Assembly: GCA_937934705.1 (NCBI GenBank)
Contig: CALGYY010000277.1
Location: forward strand, 1-38,026
Source: an uncultured Bacteroidota bacterium
GTDB taxonomy: Bacteria > Bacteroidota > Bacteroidia > Bacteroidales > CAIWKO01
Direction of reading: 5' to 3'
Length of the DNA stretch: 38,026 nucleotides
Shown here one piece after another: positions 33,600 to 38,026 of the stretch; position 1 is the first letter of the stretch, and the number at the start of each line of letters is the position of its first letter. A model generated the notes under the pieces. The model saw nothing but the letters and a program-made list of their open reading frames with translations. It did no database searches and was not told where the DNA came from. The position numbers were made by a program, and so were the translations under genes.

Positions 33600-34283
33600 C
33601 TACAAAGCCCCCTGAACAACCTGGGTCAGGTCTGTGGTCTGCTTCTGAAGTTCTATAGTGCAGCGACTGAAATTGTCGACAGGCCATCCATACCACAGCA
33701 CATAATTCCCGAAATTGTCCTTGGTATTGTATACAGCACTGGTGCCGCTGTCGAAATACCAGTACATGGTATTGTAATCGGCCGAAAAATCAACCCCTAC
33801 ATTCATAAACTTATGATAGATCACCATATCAAGATAATCCTGGGTGATACCGAGCATATCGAGAAGATCGGTCAGCGATTTCTGTCCGGGTAGACCTTCC
33901 AGCTTCATTTCCAGAGTGAAGCGATCGGGGGTCCCGCCTTCAACGAAAAACTCGCCACCGTTGAAATCCAGGTTGGCATAATTGAACACCTGATCCACAT
34001 AAGAGGCTATCTGTGTGTACTTGCTGTCGCCGTATACAATATACATGAACAGGGGACTTGCCGTGGCAATCACCGTATTGTCGGAACTCAGGTGAAAAGC
34101 CGTGATGGGGAAATTAAAGCGTGAGACATGATCAGTTCCCTGGGCATCATAGACATGGGTGACGGTCCATACCGCTTCCATGCTCGATTTAGTAGGAGGT
34201 TCGTCGATGGTGCAGCCTCCGGCAAAGATTAAAAGGGTGATGGTCAACAGGCTGCTACAGCATTTAATGAGGGAAGTTTTCAT
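33600..34283 (-). CDS. Lipoprotein of unknown function
   Basis: 227 residues from ATG 34283, giving the lipoprotein signal MKTSLIKCCSSLLTITLLI and lipobox FAGGC; the frame extends upstream to 34313 without a signal-like start. The mature part opens AVWTVTHVYDAQGTDHVSRF and contains repeated aromatic beta segments (YGDSKYTQIASYVDQVFNYA, FFVEGGTPDRFTLEMKLEG, WYFDSGTSAVYNTKDNFGNY). No known domain was recognised. It ends 22 bp before an intrinsic terminator. The peptidase gene upstream is 63 bp away on the same strand and may be co-transcribed. Confidence 0.7.
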   Translation of the reverse strand: MKTSLIKCCSSLLTITLLIFAGGCTIDEPPTKSSMEAVWTVTHVYDAQGTDHVSRFNFPITAFHLSSDNTVIATASPLFMYIVYGDSKYTQIASYVDQVFNYANLDFNGGEFFVEGGTPDRFTLEMKLEGLPGQKSLTDLLDMLGITQDYLDMVIYHKFMNVGVDFSADYNTMYWYFDSGTSAVYNTKDNFGNYVLWYGWPVDNFSRCTIELQKQTTDLTQVVQGAL

Positions 34284-34346
34284 AGGGGATTGGATTTTGG
34301 ATGGGGCGGCCAACTAAAAATCAGGCCAAATCCCGGAACAACTCAC

Positions 34347-35594
34347 TTATTTGAATTTCGGCAGGACATCTTTGAGCATATCCTTATGAACCATGAAGTC
34401 CATCATCTTCAGTTTCAGGTAATCCTCATGAAAGAAATAATACCCGAAGTTTTTGCTCTGCTTGCCCACATTCCTGGAACCGGAGCCTGAATCCTTGATG
34501 AGAAACCATGTTATACCATTCTTTTCGAAATAACCCACGATATGCACGCCATGATCATCGGTGGTGGTACCGTTGCTGAAGCGGAACTGACGGGCACTTT
34601 CATCGATATATTCCGATGGGATATCAAAAGAAGGCACCACTGCCACCTGCGACTGGCTGACGAGACCTGCCTCGCTCACATCCCCTCCGATGGCCATAGT
34701 ATATCCGGCTTTTATGGACTTTTTGATCAGTTCCATGAAAATATCCAGGGGGACATTATAGTAATTCCGGGCATGCCACCAGTTGTCGGGAACCTTATAC
34801 TCACAGATGGTATAGTATGGATCCTGCATGAGCGACATCACATCTATATAGTCATCGGGATTTATTTTACATACCTGGTTCAGGTATTCCCTGGGACTGT
34901 ATTGCTTTCCGTCGACTGTGACCACTGAGGGCGGTTCTCCGATATGGTGGTTCATGATGGCGCGTATGGTGGCCAGTACCTGCTCCTCATTCCAGGCCTG
35001 ATCCGCCTTTACGGCATTCAGATAGGCCTCCATTTCAGCGAACATTTTGTCATGGCTGTGATAGGTCTGACCGGGCTTCAGCCCGGAATAGGCTGAGAGA
35101 GGGACACAACCGTAATCCTTCCATATCCTCGTTACAGCATTGCCTTCTGAACCTTCACCAAATGCTGAATTCCCTCTTTCCCTGACAAACCTTCTGGCTT
35201 TTTCCACGAATTCCCAGTACACGGTATGCATCTCCGATAACTTGATCTGGGTTTTATTGATGCGGTAGATTTCTGATTCGAGGTAGGATGTTGCACTGAA
35301 ACACCAGCAGGTGGAGGTATTTCCCTGCGATACCGGTTCGTTGGCCCATTGCCTGGTGAACTGGTCAACAGAAGTGGGGAGATCCCAGCCGCTGAGGTCG
35401 ATTTTAAATACCCTGGTGGTTGCAGGGGCCTCTTCCTTTTTCTCAAATTCCTCTATCCCTTTCAGGATGAAATTCTGGTAATAACCTGCTTTGTATTCCA
35501 GAAAGGTCCCCTTATCTTTCTGAGGGTTCTGCGCGCTCAGGCTGCCGAAAGCAACGATCAGCAAGGCGGATAAGAAAAATGCTCTGATATTCAT
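34347..35594 (-). CDS. C1 family (papain/bleomycin-hydrolase-like) cysteine peptidase
   Basis: 415 residues. A signal peptide (about 1-21, ending LSAQ) predicts export. The active-site cysteine is C96 in VSQGNTSTCWCFSATSYLES, with Q90 as the oxyanion-hole residue and H348 in DDHGVHIVGY. The position normally held by the third catalytic asparagine is aspartate (D368 in FLIKDSGSGSRN). The C-terminal GYYFFHEDYLKLKMMDF agrees with Bacteroidota bleomycin-hydrolase/aminopeptidase C homologues. It may trim exported peptides; an inactive or altered mechanism is possible because of the aspartate. A near-consensus TATTATTG box (35620-35627) is upstream. Confidence 0.85.
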   Translation of the reverse strand: MNIRAFFLSALLIVAFGSLSAQNPQKDKGTFLEYKAGYYQNFILKGIEEFEKKEEAPATTRVFKIDLSGWDLPTSVDQFTRQWANEPVSQGNTSTCWCFSATSYLESEIYRINKTQIKLSEMHTVYWEFVEKARRFVRERGNSAFGEGSEGNAVTRIWKDYGCVPLSAYSGLKPGQTYHSHDKMFAEMEAYLNAVKADQAWNEEQVLATIRAIMNHHIGEPPSVVTVDGKQYSPREYLNQVCKINPDDYIDVMSLMQDPYYTICEYKVPDNWWHARNYYNVPLDIFMELIKKSIKAGYTMAIGGDVSEAGLVSQSQVAVVPSFDIPSEYIDESARQFRFSNGTTTDDHGVHIVGYFEKNGITWFLIKDSGSGSRNVGKQSKNFGYYFFHEDYLKLKMMDFMVHKDMLKDVLPKFK

Positions 35595-35632
35595 AATTAC
35601 TGAATTGGGTTTTCACTTGCAATAATAGGACA

Positions 35633-35659
35633 TTTACCGGAGAAATCCAATCCGGTAAA
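35633..35659. terminator. Hairpin between pyrI and the peptidase gene
   Basis: TTTACCGGA and TCCGGTAAA make a perfect 9-bp stem with a 9-nt loop, 27 bp after the pyrI stop. No U-tract follows. It is a plausible transcript end for pyrBI or a regulatory site for the peptidase gene. Confidence 0.4.
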
Positions 35660-35685
35660 GTCACCGCATGAAATCTATGTCAGGT

Positions 35686-36156
35686 CTAGCGGAATCCCAT
35701 GTTCCGTTTATCGGTGATCTTTTCGCAGTAGTGGCAGCGCAGCTTCACATCCTGCTTATTAATCACGCGGAAGCGGGTGGGAACATTCTCCACATTGGTT
35801 ACACAGTTGGGATTAACGCACCTGACCACCTTTTCGATAGTATCGGGGACCTCCACCTGCTTTTTCTCGGTCACCTTAAATCCGCGGATCTCGATAAGTG
35901 TGGCCGTTGGCGCCACGAGCGCGATCTTATTGATGTCTTCACGGGCAAAGTACTTATCGCTTACTTTCACGATGCCCTTTTTCCCGAACTTCTTACTGTC
36001 GAGGTTAGTGCCGATCAGCACATGGCTGCTCAGTTCATCGAGCCTCAGCAGTCGGGTAACCTGAAATACGCTCTGTACGGGAATGTGGTCGATTACAGTA
36101 CCATTCTCAATGGCAGAGACCACAAGTTCTTTATGATTGCCGTTTTTCTTTTCCAT
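35686..36156 (-). CDS. pyrI: Aspartate carbamoyltransferase regulatory subunit
   Basis: 156 residues, normal for PyrI. The N-terminal allosteric domain binds nucleotides (IENGTVIDHIPVQSVFQVTR, the HVLIGTNLDSKKFGKKGIVK stretch, IALVAPTATLIEI). The C-terminal zinc domain has CVNPNC and CHYC, the four structural cysteines. PyrI joins PyrB in the dodecameric enzyme and transmits nucleotide feedback inhibition. Only 2 bp separate it from the pyrB stop, so the pair is one transcript with pyrB first. A perfect hairpin follows the gene. Confidence 0.96.
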   Translation of the reverse strand: MEKKNGNHKELVVSAIENGTVIDHIPVQSVFQVTRLLRLDELSSHVLIGTNLDSKKFGKKGIVKVSDKYFAREDINKIALVAPTATLIEIRGFKVTEKKQVEVPDTIEKVVRCVNPNCVTNVENVPTRFRVINKQDVKLRCHYCEKITDKRNMGFR

Positions 36157-36158
36157 AA

Positions 36159-37064
36159 TTATAAACCTAAGATAGCTTTTAACAATGCCTGACGTACGTA
36201 AACACCATTGAGTGCCTGCTGGAAATAATAGGCCTGCCTTGTATCATCAACATCTTCATGGATTTCGTTGACGCGGGGCAGGGGGTGAAGAACCCTGAGG
36301 TTGGGTTTGGCATTTTTCAGCATCTCAGCCATGAGGTTGTAAGAGTTCTTGACCTTTTCGTATTCGATGGGATCTGAGAAACGCTCGCGCTGAATGCGGG
36401 TTACGTATAGAACATCAGCATGGGGTATGGCCTCGCTGAGGTCGGTGTACTGAAAATAATCCAGTTTGGCATCCTTGATATAGATCTTCACCGCGCTGGG
36501 GAGTTTCAGTTCCAGAGGGGAAACCAGGTGATAGGTGGTATTGAACTGGGTGAGTGCCTGGGTCAGGCTGTGGACGGTACGACCGTACTTAAGGTCGCCA
36601 ACAAACGCGACATTGAGCTTATCGAGCTTACCCTGGGTTTTTCTGATGCTGTAGAGGTCGAGCAGGCACTGGGTAGGGTGCTGGTTGGCTCCGTCGCCGG
36701 CATTGATGATGGGCACCGATGAAACCTCGCTGGCGAAGCGCGCACTTCCTTCAACGGGGTGGCGCATCACGATCAGGTCGCAATAATTGGCGACGGTCTT
36801 AATGGTATCTTTCAGGGACTCTCCTTTTTTTACGCTGGAGCTGGCGGCATCGGTAAAACCGATCACGCGACCGCCGAGGTAGTTCACTGCGCTTTCAAAG
36901 CTCAGGCGGGTTCTGGTGGAGGGTTCAAAGAACAGGGTGGCCACCACTTTGCCTTCCAGTATCCGCTGACGGGGGTTCTTCTCAAACTCTTCAGCCAGGT
37001 CGAGGATCCTGATGAATTCCTCTTTGCTGAAGTCATCGATGGAGATCAGGCTTCTGTTTTTCAT
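36159..37064 (-). CDS. pyrB: Aspartate carbamoyltransferase catalytic subunit
   Basis: 301 residues, typical length. Makes N-carbamoyl-L-aspartate from carbamoyl phosphate and aspartate, the first committed step of pyrimidine synthesis. The carbamoyl-phosphate motif FFEPSTRTRLSFESA, the substrate loop SSSVKKGESLKDT, VMRHPVEGSARF, GDGANQHPTQCLLDLYSI, FVGDLKYGRTVHSL and HPLPRVNEIHEDVD are all intact. It has its own upstream region, since a strong terminator (37123-37149) separates it from the GTPase-like gene. No clear TAnnTTTG box was found in that 58-bp gap. Confidence 0.97.
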   Translation of the reverse strand: MKNRSLISIDDFSKEEFIRILDLAEEFEKNPRQRILEGKVVATLFFEPSTRTRLSFESAVNYLGGRVIGFTDAASSSVKKGESLKDTIKTVANYCDLIVMRHPVEGSARFASEVSSVPIINAGDGANQHPTQCLLDLYSIRKTQGKLDKLNVAFVGDLKYGRTVHSLTQALTQFNTTYHLVSPLELKLPSAVKIYIKDAKLDYFQYTDLSEAIPHADVLYVTRIQRERFSDPIEYEKVKNSYNLMAEMLKNAKPNLRVLHPLPRVNEIHEDVDDTRQAYYFQQALNGVYVRQALLKAILGL

Positions 37065-37122
37065 TGGGCTGGGTTTATTCAGTTATTGATTTGTTTTTAA
37101 ATGCATTGACAATAAAATGGTC

Positions 37123-37149
37123 AAAAAAAAAGGCGACTCTCGTCGCCTT
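37123..37149 (-). terminator. Intrinsic terminator after the GTPase-like gene
   Basis: The minus strand has a perfect stem AAGGCGAC/GTCGCCTT with a 4-nt loop, ending in nine T residues (stem and T-run overlap). It lies 7 bp after the gene's stop codon. Confidence 0.88.
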
Positions 37150-37155
37150 CATTTC

Positions 37156-37971
37156 TTACTGACAGCAGCTGCAGCCACCTTTGATGAGTCCTTTCCCCTT
37201 AAGGAAGTCGCAGAGGATCACTTCAAGGTCGGGCTGTCCGATCTCCTGTAATTCATATCCGACTTTCACGGTCGGCTGTTTGATCTTCACGATACGGTTC
37301 AGATCAATAGGAGTGGCAATGACTACTGCATCGCAGGGTGTGTTGGCAATGGTCTTCTCCAGGTCGGCTACCTGCTGATCGCCATAACCCATAGCCGGGA
37401 GGAGGGTTCCGATGTTAGGATAGATCTTAAAGGTTTCGGCCAGTTTGCCAACTGCATACTGACGCGGGTCAACGAGCTCAGCAGCACCGAATTTGGTGGC
37501 AGCGACCGTTCCGGCACCGATTTTCATTTCACCGTGGGTGAGGGTGGGGCCGTCTTCTACAACCAATACTTTCTTACCGCGGATCAGCTCGGGTTTGTCA
37601 ACGGTGAGCGGGGAAGCTCCGTCAACCACCTTGGCATGCGGGGCTACCTTCTGAATGCTCTGACGCACGATATTGATATTATCGGGACAAGCGCTGTCGA
37701 TCTTATTGATCACCACCACATCAGCCATACGGAGGGTGGTTTCTCCGGGATAATAATTCAGTTCGTGACCCGGACGGTGAGGATCTACCACGGTGATCAG
37801 AAGATCTGACTTGTAAAACGGGAAGTCGTTATTTCCGCCATCCCAGAGGATGATGTCGGCTTCTTTTTCTGCTTCACGCAGGATGGCTTCATAATCTACG
37901 CCGGCATAGATTACGTTTCCGCGAACCACATGGGGTTCATATTCTTCCATTTCCTCGATGGTGCATTTGTG
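37156..37971 (-). CDS. Cyclic 2,3-diphosphoglycerate synthetase-like GTPase (5' partial)
   Basis: The frame remains open upstream of the internal ATG at 37950 (visible extra codons read HKCTIEE) until the adapter at 37972, so the N-terminal part, including any P-loop, is missing. About 271 genomic codons remain. Support: DIILWDGGNNDFPFYKSDLL, VVDPHRPGHELNYYPGETTL, the guanine-specificity-like VVINKID, and VEDGPTLTHGEMKIGAGT, all characteristic of cpgS-type proteins. The archaeal enzyme makes cyclic 2,3-diphosphoglycerate; bacterial homologues are not well defined. It ends with the short cysteine-rich tail GGCSCCQ. A strong terminator follows. The family call is good; the biochemical role is open. 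Confidence 0.78.
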   Translation of the reverse strand, partial: HKCTIEEMEEYEPHVVRGNVIYAGVDYEAILREAEKEADIILWDGGNNDFPFYKSDLLITVVDPHRPGHELNYYPGETTLRMADVVVINKIDSACPDNINIVRQSIQKVAPHAKVVDGASPLTVDKPELIRGKKVLVVEDGPTLTHGEMKIGAGTVAATKFGAAELVDPRQYAVGKLAETFKIYPNIGTLLPAMGYGDQQVADLEKTIANTPCDAVVIATPIDLNRIVKIKQPTVKVGYELQEIGQPDLEVILCDFLKGKGLIKGGCSCCQ

Positions 37972-38026
37972 AGATCGGAAGAGCTCACGTCTGAACTCCA
38001 GTCACATTCCTTTATCTCGTATGCCG
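37972..38026. other. Illumina TruSeq index adapter contamination
   Basis: Bases 37972-38005 match the TruSeq read-2 adapter with one mismatch (37985, T for A), 38006-38013 read ATTCCTTT, the extended index of TruSeq LT adapter 27, and 38014-38026 read ATCTCGTATGCCG, the next part of the same oligonucleotide. This is not genomic sequence, and features should not be extended into it. Confidence 0.97.

Noticed and set aside
37972..38026. Extending the last gene or reading a feature in the final bases
   Set aside because: They match a sequencing adapter, not genome.

Overview
This is a 38 kb piece of a chromosome from a member of the Bacteroidota, probably a contig from a metagenome or draft assembly. 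The lineage evidence is a gliding-motility-associated C-terminal (CHU_C, type IX secretion) domain on a giant repeat protein, several lipoproteins with Bacteroidota-style lipoboxes, a paired PyrB/PyrI aspartate transcarbamoylase, a DUF4294 protein, and repeated TAnnTTTG -7 promoter boxes. One of these boxes, before tRNA-His, has a TTTG -33 element at 20 bp. The last 55 bases (37972-38026) are not genomic: they match an Illumina TruSeq index adapter, so the biological sequence ends at about 37971. Both ends cut through genes.

Layout. (1) 1-3177, plus strand: a B12/UPF0004-type radical SAM protein (5' end missing), a polysaccharide pyruvyl transferase and a radical SAM/SPASM protein, tightly packed or overlapping. 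(2) 3165-7796, minus strand: a membrane-anchored nucleoside deaminase-like protein, a sulfotransferase directly behind a CotH-kinase/lamin-tail lipoprotein, and a small lipoprotein. (3) 7942-12523, minus strand: enolase, a small lipoprotein and an AsmA-like protein with a long alanine-rich coiled-coil tail, apparently one transcript. (4) 12780-17001, plus strand: a 1161-residue secreted protein with nine Ig-like repeats, two PKD domains and a CHU_C tail, followed by a lipoprotein with a membrane-embedded C-terminus. (5) 17041-21764: a SAM methyltransferase, methylthioadenosine phosphorylase, a CcmF-type cytochrome c biogenesis protein and a DUF4294 protein. (6) 21767-31192: a glycan-assembly region with a polyprenyl-phosphate sugar transferase, a lipoprotein, a Gfo/Idh oxidoreductase, Pcm, an AsnB-type amidotransferase, a SAM methyltransferase, a Wzx-type flippase and a GT4 glycosyltransferase. 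(7) 31288-35594, minus strand: a TerB-like protein, tRNA-His with its own promoter and terminator, a thioredoxin-like protein, a membrane-anchored helix-hairpin-helix protein, a lipoprotein and a papain-like (C1) peptidase. (8) 35686-37971, minus strand: pyrI, pyrB and the C-terminal part of a cyclic-2,3-diphosphoglycerate-synthetase-like GTPase cut off by the adapter.

The theme is cell-surface work. Sugar transfer, sugar modification (pyruvylation, possible sulfation, amidation and methylation), glycan export, lipoproteins and a type IX-secreted adhesin sit among housekeeping genes (eno, pyrBI, pcm, mtnP, ccmF). No insertion sequence, CRISPR array, prophage or integration site was seen. No gene-free stretch exceeds 300 bases; the longest is the divergent eno/adhesin intergenic region (12524-12779). 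The most distinctive sequence-level observations are a covarying cysteine pair across the nine adhesin repeats, a tRNA-His with two mismatched acceptor pairs, and the adapter at the contig end.
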